In this document: in pieces, positions 36,697-45,496 of the stretch | How positions within the stretch are numbered: position 1 is the first letter of the stretch | Layout of the letters: each line of letters starts with the position of its first letter | Assembly (NCBI GenBank): GCA_963711255.1 | Contig: CAVQDO010000014.1 | Span: forward strand, 1-64,000 | Source of the DNA: GCA-2746365 sp963711255 | GTDB taxonomy: Bacteria; Pseudomonadota; Gammaproteobacteria; SZUA-229 | Length of the DNA: 64,000 bases | Direction of reading: 5' to 3' | Made by a program: the position numbers and the translations under genes | The notes under the pieces: model-generated | What the model was told of the DNA's origin: nothing | Database searches by the model: none | Seen by the model: the letters and a program-made list of their open reading frames with translations, nothing else

Positions 36697-37206
36697 CTAT
36701 AAATTAGCCAGTAACTTGGAAACCGGGCGAAAAGTGACGGCTTTACTGCCTTTTGCCGGGAATAAATGCCCCAGGTATAAGCAGTAACCCAGCCATTTAT
36801 AGAGGAACCGATTAAGCTTCCATTTCACCTCTATGGCTTTTTCCGGGATGTGATCAAAGTGTTGCTGCCCGTGTTTGAGATGTCCGGTCAGCACTTCTAC
36901 CTGGTGTGCATCATGATAAATACGCAGCGTTAATGCAGGTTCTTCGACGCCGCGCCCGCCTTCTTCAAAACAGTAGGTTAAACAAAGCGTGGTAGTAAAT
37001 TTTGTGCGTTCGAGAATTGTTGTGTGCAGACTTAAACAGCCTGGCAGTTTAGATATTGCCGTTTCTTCCAGCATCGATACATCAGGAATCAAACGACGCA
37101 AACGCATGTAATTATTCTCATACAAATCCATCAGGCTAACAAAGCCGCGCGGATCGACATCCTCGCAGCCATAACCGGCGGTGTGTTTTTGTTTAGACCT
37201 AATCAT
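36697..37206 (-). CDS. DUF1249 protein, YqiB-like
   Basis: 169 residues. It matches the YqiB/DUF1249 family along its length: LMDLYENNYMRLRRLIPD, ERTKFTTTLCL, LTLRIYHDAHQVEVL and the C-terminal NRFLYKWLGYCLYLGH. The family is cytosolic and of unknown function, and its members are often found near nudF and cpdA, which are not seen here. There is no signal peptide or membrane segment. It is a short isolated - strand gene between the efflux operon and an unrecognised protein. Confidence 0.85.
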   Translation of the reverse strand: MIRSKQKHTAGYGCEDVDPRGFVSLMDLYENNYMRLRRLIPDVSMLEETAISKLPGCLSLHTTILERTKFTTTLCLTYCFEEGGRGVEEPALTLRIYHDAHQVEVLTGHLKHGQQHFDHIPEKAIEVKWKLNRFLYKWLGYCLYLGHLFPAKGSKAVTFRPVSKLLANL

Positions 37207-37242
37207 ATGTTTGTTGATTATAGGTTATATGCTGAAAGATTG

Positions 37243-37340
37243 TTTTACCGCAGAGACGCGGAGGCGCAGAGTTTCTTTTTTTTTGCCTACGGCATAAAAG
37301 AAGAATGTTTTCTCTGCGCCTCCGCGTCTCTGCGGTAAAA
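37243..37340. repeat. Dispersed inverted repeat, family A copy 3
   Basis: A perfect 29-bp arm TTTTACCGCAGAGACGCGGA... (37243-37271) is mirrored at 37312-37340 around a 40-nt loop. The right arm ends 11 nt before the stop of the unrecognised gene at 37352. The flank AAAAAGCTTTTA is shared with copy 1. Confidence 0.9.
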
Positions 37341-37351
37341 AGCTTTTAGAG

Positions 37352-38533
37352 TCATCCAGGCCAGTAAGGCGTTTCAATGGCATCACCCAGGTCGGCCTTG
37401 ATTAAACGTTCCCTGACTTCCAGCAGTTTCTCGATTAATGCCGGTTCAGCTTTTTCATAAGCCGCGGCATCCGGCACGCGCTTAACCACGACACCCAGCA
37501 GCTCGGTAATCGCATTGCCAATCGAGTTCTGGCTAATGGTTACAATCAGGTCACCGTCATCATTACGGTAAATCAGCTGTTTAAATGCCGGCTGCCAGCG
37601 AATGGCATTGGCATATTTGGCATCGGTGATGCACTGATCACGCACTTTTTTCGCCGAGGCCATGAAGTCATTATTAAACAGCAGAATACTTTCAATCTGT
37701 TCGGGAAAATACGAAGCTTTGGGTACCGGTGCATTTCGTGTCGATACCTGGGTAAAGAAAGCGCGGTAAAAATCGATGAAGCCTTTCAAAATCTGGTCAT
37801 ATTCCTGCCAGAAGACAATATCTTTCAGTGCATCTGCCCCGCCCTGTATTTTCCAGCTGGGTAAACCCTGCGGGTACCCCGTTAACTCAATTTTTGATGA
37901 GCCCTTGCTGGTCTGTTTCAGGATATTGAAATTAAGAGATGAGAAAAAATCACTATAAACATCACGCATATAAGCCTGGAACAGACTGTGCTGACCACCA
38001 TCGGTCAGGTTCGGATTATCAGCATCGGCAAAAGCCGCGTCACGCAGTTCTTTTTTATCAAACACCATAAAGTGGTTATGCAGCATACGGATACTGGGCA
38101 CACCGGGTGATGTTAACGACCAGGTTGCATCAAGGCTGGCTTCACCGGCAAGCAGCAGCGCTTCATCCGGATCCGGGTACTGCTCGATCATGTAGTCGAT
38201 AATAATCTGGTTCATCCGGTTCCAGACTTTTTTAGTTGCCTCCGGAACCTGTGTTCGGCGCACCGGCCTGCCCAGTGGGTCAAGGATCGATTTCGAGGTA
38301 TTATAAATGATGGAAGTATCAAATATATTGCTGTGTCCCAACGCTTTACGGTACAGCAATAAGTCTTCAGGATTTTTTAACAGGCCGTTATTATTAGCCA
38401 GATCGTTCAGGTTTTCAGTACTATTGAAAAACTCATTCGGTGCCATGCCTTCAGGAACATCCAGTGGGATAGGACGAAACGGGGTGACAACTTCTCTAGG
38501 ACCAGACTGCACAATACTCTCCAGGGGATTCAA
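37352..38533 (-). CDS. Unrecognised protein, 393 residues
   Basis: I do not recognise a family. The protein looks soluble and globular, with no signal peptide, membrane segment, repeat or metal-binding cysteine cluster. Features that can be seen: a proline-rich start (PFRPIPLDVPEGMAP), aromatic-rich helical segments (FSSLNFNILK, GFIDFYRAFFTQV), a conserved-looking patch PSIRMLHNHFMVFD, and an acidic C-terminus. Codon use looks like the neighbours, so it is probably a real gene. It is followed at 11 nt by a family A hairpin and stands alone on its strand, divergent from the DUF1513 gene 107 bp away. A shared divergent promoter region is possible. Confidence 0.75.
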   Translation of the reverse strand: MNPLESIVQSGPREVVTPFRPIPLDVPEGMAPNEFFNSTENLNDLANNNGLLKNPEDLLLYRKALGHSNIFDTSIIYNTSKSILDPLGRPVRRTQVPEATKKVWNRMNQIIIDYMIEQYPDPDEALLLAGEASLDATWSLTSPGVPSIRMLHNHFMVFDKKELRDAAFADADNPNLTDGGQHSLFQAYMRDVYSDFFSSLNFNILKQTSKGSSKIELTGYPQGLPSWKIQGGADALKDIVFWQEYDQILKGFIDFYRAFFTQVSTRNAPVPKASYFPEQIESILLFNNDFMASAKKVRDQCITDAKYANAIRWQPAFKQLIYRNDDGDLIVTISQNSIGNAITELLGVVVKRVPDAAAYEKAEPALIEKLLEVRERLIKADLGDAIETPYWPG

Positions 38534-38640
38534 AAGTGGGCTAATTATACAAGCTCATTTTAACGGGAAAAGTACTATATAGGAATACGGCTAATTGCCA
38601 TAACATCTGGTAATATGACGAGATTGATTGAGAAATTCTT

Positions 38641-39813
38641 ATGAACAACTGCTACAGCCGCAAACCGCTGCGACGTCGAACATTTCTTAAGCTGCTCAGC
38701 AGTGGAATCAGCGGCGTCGGCCTGCCACTGGCAGCTGGCACTTCGCTGTCGGGCTGTACGCATAAAAAATTTTATAGCGTCAGCGATAATATCCTGCTGT
38801 CCGGCGGTAGTTTCAATGATGGCGCTGCGCTGCAGAATGCACTGATTGCGATCAACCTGACGCAGCGTGAAAAAAGAGTCATCAATACCCCCTTTCTGCC
38901 GCATAGCATTCAAATAAATCCTAATGACAAACACAGTATTTACTGCTTTGAAAAAAACGGCAGCAATGCCTGTGAAGTTGATTTACTGACACAAAGTGTA
39001 AAACGAAACCTGCAGTCAGAAAGCGGCCAGTTGTTTTCCGGCCACGCCAGTTTCAGTACTGACGGTAAAAAAATTATTTGCGTGGAAAATAATGCAGCAC
39101 AACTGGGCAATATTACAATACGTGATACGGAAACATTCAACATTATCGAGCAACTGCCAACACTGGGTTTAGCAGCACATGATTGTGAGCTGAATACAGA
39201 GAATATACTGACAGTGAGTAATACCGGTAAGTCCGAATCCGGTTTTCATCGACCTTCTCTGGTCAGTATCGATTTAAATACAGGCAAGCTGCTTGAGCGT
39301 GTTCAGCTTGAGAATGAAACATTAAACTGCGGACATTTTAAAATAAGCGGTAACAATGACCTGGTGGTTGCATCCGCGCCAGTCGACAGAAACAAAAAAC
39401 ATTCAGGCGGCGTCAGTATTCGCAGGCAGGGTAAAAATATAATCACCATGAGCGAACCCGATGTTGTTATTAAACGAATGCAGGGTGAAGCGCTCGCTAT
39501 AGAAATCAATGAGAAAAAGGCAATCGTTGCAGTCACTCACCCCGAAGCCAACCTGATAACTTTCTGGTCAATTAACGATAACAAAATTATAAAAGCTTAC
39601 GGCATCGAGAACCCACGCGGATTAAGCCAGACACTGGACGGCAATGATTTTATCGTCAGCTATGGCAACAAACCGGCAATGGCTAACATCGCTATTAGTG
39701 ATCTGACACCAATACCAGAATCCATTGTTAAACCGACACTGGCTTCTGGTGAACACATGATCAACTGGTCGAAAACGTTATGGCAAATAATGCCTAAACG
39801 CATTTATGATTAA
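38641..39813 (+). CDS. DUF1513 beta-propeller protein, Tat lipoprotein
   Basis: 390 residues. The N-terminus has a twin-arginine signal (RRRTFLKLL) and a lipobox ending at LSGC (Cys39). The protein is therefore probably exported folded through Tat and lipidated. The body is a series of beta-propeller-like blades (SGHASFSTDGKKIICVENN, RPSLVSIDLNTGKLLERV, NPRGLSQTLDGNDFIVSYG) as in DUF1513. From general knowledge DUF1513 genes often sit in an operon with imelysin and di-haem peroxidase-like genes implicated in iron uptake. None of those is here. It is convergent with the DUF4126 gene, only 5 bp apart. Confidence 0.85.
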   Translation: MNNCYSRKPLRRRTFLKLLSSGISGVGLPLAAGTSLSGCTHKKFYSVSDNILLSGGSFNDGAALQNALIAINLTQREKRVINTPFLPHSIQINPNDKHSIYCFEKNGSNACEVDLLTQSVKRNLQSESGQLFSGHASFSTDGKKIICVENNAAQLGNITIRDTETFNIIEQLPTLGLAAHDCELNTENILTVSNTGKSESGFHRPSLVSIDLNTGKLLERVQLENETLNCGHFKISGNNDLVVASAPVDRNKKHSGGVSIRRQGKNIITMSEPDVVIKRMQGEALAIEINEKKAIVAVTHPEANLITFWSINDNKIIKAYGIENPRGLSQTLDGNDFIVSYGNKPAMANIAISDLTPIPESIVKPTLASGEHMINWSKTLWQIMPKRIYD

Positions 39814-39818
39814 CAGCG

Positions 39819-40505
39819 CTATTCGTCACCAATTTTTTTAGCTTTCGCTTCAATCAGGTTTTCAATAATATCATTGCCGGTACCATTCGCTTCGCTTACA
39901 TCCGGCTTTTTACCCAACCAGCCCTTAATCGTTGCAACAATGTCTTTTATCGCGCGCCATAATTTTGGTAACAGCCAGATGGCCAGCAGGATAAATACGA
40001 TAATGAATATGATAAAGGCAACCGGGTAATTTAAAGCGGTCCACAGGCCACCGATAACAGCAAGGTCTTCCACAATCGATGCCGTTGCATTAGTCACCGG
40101 TTCGGGTGAAGTGTTCAGCACCAGCCGTGTACTGGCCTTGGTCAAATGCGAGGTTGCTGCCAGGCTTCCGCCTAATAATGCTGCGGCCAGTTCAGCGGCC
40201 TGGTTAATTTCCAGCCCCTGTGCTGCACCTACAGCAAGCATGGCACCAGCAGGAATACGTATGAAGGTATGTATTGCATCCCAGCCCGAATCAACACCGG
40301 GAATTTTATCGGCGAAAAATTCAACAAAGTACATAACGCCAGCCGCAGCTAACACCAGCGGGTCCTGTAATACATGCAATGATTCAGGCAACTCGGTATA
40401 ACCGCCCGCACCCATTATTCCCATCACCAGAATAGCCGCGTAGAGATTAATACCCGATGCCCAGGCCACACCCAGAGTCATTGCAATTATGTCGATTGTT
40501 TCCAT
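39819..40505 (-). CDS. DUF4126 membrane protein
   Basis: 228 residues with about five hydrophobic segments (for example IIAMTLGVAWASGINLYAAI at the start and FIIFIIVFILLAIWLL near 170-185). The sequence ASGINLYAAIL.MG, FVEFFADKIPGVDSGWDAIHTFIR and the Ala-rich LGGSLAATSHLTKA match DUF4126, a family of inner-membrane proteins of unknown function. The C-terminal tail is charged and probably cytoplasmic. It is transcribed toward the DUF1513 gene, and the two stop codons nearly touch. Confidence 0.85.
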   Translation of the reverse strand: METIDIIAMTLGVAWASGINLYAAILVMGIMGAGGYTELPESLHVLQDPLVLAAAGVMYFVEFFADKIPGVDSGWDAIHTFIRIPAGAMLAVGAAQGLEINQAAELAAALLGGSLAATSHLTKASTRLVLNTSPEPVTNATASIVEDLAVIGGLWTALNYPVAFIIFIIVFILLAIWLLPKLWRAIKDIVATIKGWLGKKPDVSEANGTGNDIIENLIEAKAKKIGDE

Positions 40506-40593
40506 TATTTACTCATTGACCACTGAAGATTATTTAATAACCACTCTGTCGGCTCGATAAAAGAATGATACTGTTATATCGACCTAAACCACC

Positions 40594-40623
40594 CTGTCAT
40601 CTCTCCGCTGGTCGAGATGACAG
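40594..40623 (-). terminator. Hairpin after the YajD gene (family C-like)
   Basis: CTGTCATCTC and GAGATGACAG form a perfect 10-bp stem with a 10-nt loop, 30 nt after the yajD-like stop on the - strand. There is no T-tract, so termination is only suggested by position. The arms share TGTCATCTCGA with the family C repeat at 13357. Confidence 0.5.
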
Positions 40624-40652
40624 TTTAGATGTAAGGATGTGTTTTAAACTAT

Positions 40653-41042
40653 TCACTTTTTATTACTCTTTTCGTCCATCATACTCTTCAAATCAGCAAA
40701 TGGATTAAATTTGGCGCTGGGTGCTTTGGCACCGTCTAGCGCAATACCTTTATTGGCCAGTGCTTCGGTTTGCCGCTGATGTTCATTATCATGACAGTAC
40801 ATGCATAATAATTCCCAGTTACTGCCATCGGCCGGGTTGTAATCGTGATCGTGATTTTTATGATGCACGGTTAATTCCTGAAGGTTTACCCGGGTAAACT
40901 CGCGGCTGCAACGGCCACAGATCCAGGGGTACATTTTTAGTGCCTGCTCACGGTAGCCGTGGCCGCGCTGTTCACTATCCTTGCGGGCCTGTGAAACAAT
41001 ATTGTCTAATTTTTCTTTTGATTGTGCTTTTTTTTCTGACAT
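40653..41042 (-). CDS. YajD-family HNH nuclease
   Basis: 129 residues. The HNH fold is visible as CGRC, then LTVHHKNHDHDYNPADGSNWELLC, then YCHDNEH, with two Cys pairs for structural zinc and His/Asn/His for catalysis. This closely follows the YajD family of small cytosolic HNH proteins, whose substrate is not established. A lysine-rich N-terminal helix (about 1-30) and a charged C-terminal tail flank the core. It is a single gene, followed by a hairpin. Confidence 0.9.
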   Translation of the reverse strand: MSEKKAQSKEKLDNIVSQARKDSEQRGHGYREQALKMYPWICGRCSREFTRVNLQELTVHHKNHDHDYNPADGSNWELLCMYCHDNEHQRQTEALANKGIALDGAKAPSAKFNPFADLKSMMDEKSNKK

Positions 41043-41178
41043 AATTACTTACTCATATTGCTACTTTTTCTGCTGATAAACCCGTACATGCATTGTTCAA
41101 TAATTTAATTATAATAGAAACCTGCAATACATACTATTTAACAAAATCGTGACATTTACGGGGATAAACGGGATTCAG

Positions 41179-41676
41179 ATGAAAAAACTTCTTACAATTG
41201 TGTTACCGGGCGCTATCACCCTGTTTACTCCAAACATACAGGCAGCAGACAGCTTTAGCATGAACACCATCGGTATGGAACTGGCAAGGGATATTGCTAC
41301 GGAAAGTATAAATGCTTGCCGCAAGAACGGTTATCACGTCAGCGCTGTAGTCGTTGATCGAAATGGCCTGTTGCGTGCTGCCCTGCGTGACGACCTGGCA
41401 TCACGGTTCACCTTGCAAATTGCCGAAGAAAAGGCCAACAGTGTTATTTTATCGGGTATTAATTCCGGTGATTTTCGTAAGGCACGTGGCGACATACGGC
41501 CGGAACTGAATCATATAGACGGAATTATTATTATGCAGGGCGCACTGCCCATTGAAGTTGCAGGCTCAAAAATCGGTGCTATTGGTATTAGTGGCGCACC
41601 GGGTGGAGAAAAAGATGAGGAATGTGCACAGCAGGCACTAAATACGCTGGCTGAACGGCTGGATTTTGCAGATTAA
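41179..41676 (+). CDS. GlcG/HbpS-family haem-binding protein, exported
   Basis: Start chosen at 41179, where MKKLLTIVLPGAITLF...IQAADS gives a clean Sec signal peptide. A ten-codon longer frame to 41149 has no such beginning. The mature part follows the GlcG/HbpS fold (DUF336): LARDIATESINACRKNGYHVSAVVVDRNG, FTLQIAEEKANSV and the glycine-rich IGAIGISGAPGGEKDEECA. Members are small octameric proteins that bind haem or cofactors, often extracellularly. This one is predicted periplasmic. It is convergent with the yheT-like gene 32 bp away. Confidence 0.88.
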   Translation: MKKLLTIVLPGAITLFTPNIQAADSFSMNTIGMELARDIATESINACRKNGYHVSAVVVDRNGLLRAALRDDLASRFTLQIAEEKANSVILSGINSGDFRKARGDIRPELNHIDGIIIMQGALPIEVAGSKIGAIGISGAPGGEKDEECAQQALNTLAERLDFAD

Positions 41677-41708
41677 CAGTTATCAAAAAAAGTATGCGGG
41701 CAGCCTCT

Positions 41709-42659
41709 CTATTGAACGCCTGAAATAAATTCTATTATTTTCATATCACTCCAGGATTTAGCGCTAAATGGCGTCAGTCCGGTAATAAAGCCAACATGGC
41801 CACCCTGGCTTGTCTGTATATAGTCCACGCAGCTGCTTATTTCATTTTCACCTGGCGCGGTTGTACTAAACATGAACGGGTCATCGGAAGAATGAATTAT
41901 CCTTGTGGGTATCGCAATAGATTTCAGAAACTGGCGACTGCTGCATTTATCATAATAATCCTGAGCACCATGAAAACCATGTAATGGTGCAGTTACTTTA
42001 TCGTCGTAATCCCAGAAACTTTTCAGCTCTTCAACATTAATATTGAGCGGTGACGATATTTGTTTGAATTTTTCACGGTAGGTATTTCTTAACGATTTCA
42101 GTAAATGATTACGGTATAATTTTGATAGCCCTGTTTCCAGTCGTTTCGCTGCATCCTGCAAACGAAAAGGCACTGAAACCGCAACGGCTTTTTGTAAAGG
42201 ATTGTTGCTGCCGGTTTCACCTAACCATTTCAGTAAAACATTACCGCCTAATGAATAGGAAACGGCGGCATACGGGTAACAACCTGTATTCTTTTTAATA
42301 TGTTCAACGATGAAAGACAGATCACCGGTATCGCCGGAATGATACGCTCTTGCCAGTCTATTTATTCGCCCGCTGCAACCGCGAAAATGCATAAACACCG
42401 GTTTGAATCCGGACTGTTCCAGTTGGAAAACGATACTATTGGCATAATGAGAATTTAAATTGCCTTCAAGACCGTGCAGCACAAGAACAATTTTATCGGC
42501 ATTACTTTTGCTCCAGCACAGATCAATAAAATCACCGTCATCCAGTTCAACCTGTTCATCAACCAGGTCAAGCGAATGACGTTTTTTAAAAAACGCCGGC
42601 CACAAAGTTTGCAAATGGGGAGAACGCAGCCACCAGGCTGGTTTAAAACCAGTGTCCAC
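41709..42659 (-). CDS. YheT-family alpha/beta hydrolase
   Basis: 316 residues. The alpha/beta-hydrolase features are the oxyanion strand LVLHGLEGN, the nucleophile elbow SYSLGGN (about residue 143), an acid in SSDDPF, and a C-terminal His in GGHVGF. The FRGCSGR segment and overall length match YheT and related medium-chain esterases. The physiological substrate is unknown. It starts 8 bp after the sdhE-like stop and is probably co-transcribed with the succinate dehydrogenase cluster. Confidence 0.9.
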   Translation of the reverse strand: MDTGFKPAWWLRSPHLQTLWPAFFKKRHSLDLVDEQVELDDGDFIDLCWSKSNADKIVLVLHGLEGNLNSHYANSIVFQLEQSGFKPVFMHFRGCSGRINRLARAYHSGDTGDLSFIVEHIKKNTGCYPYAAVSYSLGGNVLLKWLGETGSNNPLQKAVAVSVPFRLQDAAKRLETGLSKLYRNHLLKSLRNTYREKFKQISSPLNINVEELKSFWDYDDKVTAPLHGFHGAQDYYDKCSSRQFLKSIAIPTRIIHSSDDPFMFSTTAPGENEISSCVDYIQTSQGGHVGFITGLTPFSAKSWSDMKIIEFISGVQ

Positions 42660-42667
42660 TCAGCGCC

Positions 42668-42916
42668 TTAATCAAATGATAGTAAGCGGATTTTCTCGAC
42701 CAGGGTCGAGATAGCAGGATCACTGGATACGGTATTGCCCAGTAACAGGTCCAGCAAGGTTTGATCGGGATAGGACAGTAACAATTCGAAAGTCTTCTTT
42801 TCCTGCTCGCCAAGTGAGCCGACTTTTTTATCAACAAAGTTATTTAACAGCAGGTCAAGCTCAAGCATGCCGCGGCGGCATTGCCAGCGATAATCCATGA
42901 CTTTTTCAGTTTGCAA
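42668..42916 (-). CDS. sdhE: Succinate dehydrogenase flavinylation factor
   Basis: 82 residues of the SdhE (YgfY/CptB) family, a small five-helix cytosolic protein that promotes covalent attachment of FAD to SdhA. The signature RRGMLELDLLL near residues 14-24 contains the conserved RGxxE motif that touches the flavoprotein. It lies directly downstream of sdhB, 32 nt away, which matches its job. Confidence 0.95.
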   Translation of the reverse strand: MQTEKVMDYRWQCRRGMLELDLLLNNFVDKKVGSLGEQEKKTFELLLSYPDQTLLDLLLGNTVSSDPAISTLVEKIRLLSFD

Positions 42917-42948
42917 TTAATCCACCCTGTTCTGATTGCTATAAAGCG

Positions 42949-43647
42949 TTATAGCGAGCGAGCAACCATTTTATGTTTTATGCGGCCAATGGCTTTCGTC
43001 GGGTTAAGTCCCTTGGGACAAACGTTAACGCAGTTCATAATGGTATGACAGCGAAATAATTTAAACGGCCCTTCCAGATCAGCCAGCCGGTCTTCAAATG
43101 CCTGGTCACGGCTATCTTCAATAAAACGTGCTGCCTGCAACAAAGCCGCAGGGCCAAGGAATTTGTCCGGATTCCACCAGAATGACGGACAGGCGGTGGA
43201 ACAGCAGGCACATAAAACACACTCGTATAAACCATCTAGCTGTTCGCGTTGCTCCGGTGTCTGCGCCAGTTCTACTTCTGGCATCGGATCATTGACGATT
43301 AAATACGGTTTGACCGCGCGATACTGTTTGTAAAACTGGTCCATATCGATTATCAAATCTCTTATCACCGGCAATCCGGGTAAAGGTTTTATTTCTACCG
43401 GTTGCTTAATACCATCCAGCGTAGTGATACAGGCAAGTCCATTAACACCATTAATATTCATGCCGTCTGAACCGCAAACGCCCTCGCCGCATGAACGGCG
43501 AAAACTTAACGAGTCATCCTGTTCATCTTTTATGCGCAGCAAAGCAGTAAGCAGCATCGTGCCAGGCTCTACATTGTCGAGCTCGTAATCCTGCACATAG
43601 GGTTTAGCATCGGCTTCTGAATTGTATCGATATATTTTAAATTTCAT
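42949..43647 (-). CDS. sdhB: Succinate dehydrogenase iron-sulfur subunit
   Basis: 232 residues from the ATG at 43647. An upstream extension of the frame overlaps sdhA and is not family-like. SdhB carries electrons from FAD to ubiquinone through three clusters. All ligands are present: [2Fe-2S] in SCGEGVCGSDG and GLAC, with Asp as one ligand position as in E. coli, [4Fe-4S] in CVLCACCSTACP, and [3Fe-4S] in CHTIMNC together with NVCPKGLNP. It starts 19 nt after the sdhA stop. Confidence 0.97.
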   Translation of the reverse strand: MKFKIYRYNSEADAKPYVQDYELDNVEPGTMLLTALLRIKDEQDDSLSFRRSCGEGVCGSDGMNINGVNGLACITTLDGIKQPVEIKPLPGLPVIRDLIIDMDQFYKQYRAVKPYLIVNDPMPEVELAQTPEQREQLDGLYECVLCACCSTACPSFWWNPDKFLGPAALLQAARFIEDSRDQAFEDRLADLEGPFKLFRCHTIMNCVNVCPKGLNPTKAIGRIKHKMVARSL

Positions 43648-43666
43648 ACAAGTCACTTTTACCAGG

Positions 43667-45484
43667 TTAATAGACGCGTGGTTTAGGAGGGAAACTGTCA
43701 ACCGACAGGGGTTTTGTTCTAACCGGTTTGTAGTCGAGCCCATTTTCAAATGAGTACAGGCTGTGACGCATCCAGGATATATCATCACGCTCGGTAAAAT
43801 CTGTTCGTGAATGCGCACCACGGCTTTCTTCTCTTGCGTAAGCTGAGTGAATTGTCGCTTCAGCCACAGCCATCAAGTTTTCAAGTTCAAAGGCTTCGAC
43901 TTTTGCCGTATTGAAACTGTTGCTGCGATCCTTAATAGTTATATTTTTAGCACGTTGCACAAGCTGTTCAACTTTTTCCACACCTTCTTTTAAGATTTCT
44001 CTGTTTCTGAAAACACTGCAATGATCTTCCATGACCTGCTTTAACTCGCTACGTAACTCTGCAACAGATTCTGTTTTTGTATTGGCATCATCCGGAAGAT
44101 CATAACGCTGTACTTTATCAACCAGTTTATTGATTACCTCGTCATCGACTTTTCGGTGATATTTATTTTCCTTTAAATACTCAATGATATGGTTTGCTGC
44201 AGCACGGCCAAAAACAAGAATATCCAGCAGTGAGTTGCCACCAAGACGGTTACCACCGTGTACCGAAACACAGGCGCACTCACCGGCCGCGTACAGCCCC
44301 TGCACCGGTTCTTCCGGTGTATCTTTAACCGGGATCACCACCTGTCCAAAGCGATTGGTTGGAATGCCGCCCATGGTGTAATGCGCGGTTGGAAATACCG
44401 GGACTGGCGCCTCGGCAGGATCGATACCAAGAAAGGTAATACAGGTCTGACGTATACCCGGTAAACGTTTCTGTATAACGTCTTCGCCCAGGTGATCCAG
44501 TTTCAGCATGACATGATCTTTCTTCGGACCACAGCCCCGACCTTCTTTAACTTCTATCGCAATCGAGCGGCTGACCACATCACGGCTGGCCAGGTCCTTA
44601 GCCTTGGGCGCATAACGTTCCATTAAACGTTCACCATCAGCATTCACCAGGTAACCGCCTTCTCCCCTTGCGCCTTCGGTAATCAGCATGCCCCGGCCGG
44701 CAATGCCGGTGGGATGAAACTGAAAGAATTCCATGTCCTGTAGCGGTACCCCGGCACGCATTGCCATGCCCATGCCATCACCGGTATTGATCAGCGCATT
44801 GGTTGTGGTTTTATAGATCTGACCGGCGCCACCGGTTGCCAGTAAGGTCGTTTTCGCCTCAATAACAACAATCCGCCCGTCATGAATATTAAACACCAGC
44901 GCACCCAGCACCCGGCCTTCGTCATCTTTTAAAAGATCAACAGCAAAGAATTCGTCAAAGAAGTGTGTTTTAGCCCGAATATTCTGCTGATAAAGGCTGT
45001 GCAAAATAGCATGTCCGGTACGGTCGGCCGCGGCACAGGTTCGTGCAGCCTGATCGCCACCAAAGTTCTGGCTCTGGCCGCCAAAGGCACGCTGATAAAT
45101 TTTGCCGTTATCCAGTCGCGAAAACGGTACCCCAAAATGCTCCAGCTCATAAACCGCCTTGGGCGCTGCCCGACACATATATTCAATCGCATCCTGATCG
45201 CCAAGATAGTCACTGCCCTTGACGGTATCAAACATATGCCAGTGCCAGTTATCAGGCAGCACATTTGCCAGTGCAGCATTCATACCGCCCTGCGCTGCAA
45301 CCGTATGCGAACGAGTCGGAAATACCTTGGATACGACTGCAACACTCAGGTCGGCTTCTGCCAGCTGTAATGAAGCACGCAAGCCACCGCCGCCGGCACC
45401 AATAATCAGTGTATCAAACTGGCGCCGTTCAATGCTGGGCCGCTCCCTGGCGGTTCTCTCGTTTGAGGCTTTGTTGCTGCTCAT
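43667..45484 (-). CDS. sdhA: Succinate dehydrogenase flavoprotein subunit
   Basis: 605 residues. Oxidises succinate to fumarate in the TCA cycle and respiratory complex II. The dinucleotide-binding GAGGGGLRAS lies near residue 30. The FAD-linking histidine is in TRSHTVAAQGG (about 60). Substrate-site segments include QFHPTGIAGRG, EGARGEGG, HYTMGGIP and the catalytic RLGGNSLLD. The N-terminus is about 15-20 residues longer than in E. coli (NERTARERPSIERRQ). It lies between sdhD and sdhB in the usual order. Confidence 0.98.
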   Translation of the reverse strand: MSSNKASNERTARERPSIERRQFDTLIIGAGGGGLRASLQLAEADLSVAVVSKVFPTRSHTVAAQGGMNAALANVLPDNWHWHMFDTVKGSDYLGDQDAIEYMCRAAPKAVYELEHFGVPFSRLDNGKIYQRAFGGQSQNFGGDQAARTCAAADRTGHAILHSLYQQNIRAKTHFFDEFFAVDLLKDDEGRVLGALVFNIHDGRIVVIEAKTTLLATGGAGQIYKTTTNALINTGDGMGMAMRAGVPLQDMEFFQFHPTGIAGRGMLITEGARGEGGYLVNADGERLMERYAPKAKDLASRDVVSRSIAIEVKEGRGCGPKKDHVMLKLDHLGEDVIQKRLPGIRQTCITFLGIDPAEAPVPVFPTAHYTMGGIPTNRFGQVVIPVKDTPEEPVQGLYAAGECACVSVHGGNRLGGNSLLDILVFGRAAANHIIEYLKENKYHRKVDDEVINKLVDKVQRYDLPDDANTKTESVAELRSELKQVMEDHCSVFRNREILKEGVEKVEQLVQRAKNITIKDRSNSFNTAKVEAFELENLMAVAEATIHSAYAREESRGAHSRTDFTERDDISWMRHSLYSFENGLDYKPVRTKPLSVDSFPPKPRVY

Positions 45485-45496
45485 TATTTGAATTCT

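Noticed and set aside
16036..37340. Repeated palindromes as a possible CRISPR array
   Set aside because: The copies are thousands of bases apart, each is an inverted pair, and there are no regular spacers or cas genes.
42643..42837. 64-codon - strand frame overlapping sdhE
   Set aside because: The sdhE frame (42668-42916) has the RGxxE motif and family length. The other is a shadow.
43648..43821. 58-codon N-terminal extension of SdhB
   Set aside because: It reads through the end of sdhA, and the family start MKFKIYRYN is at 43647.
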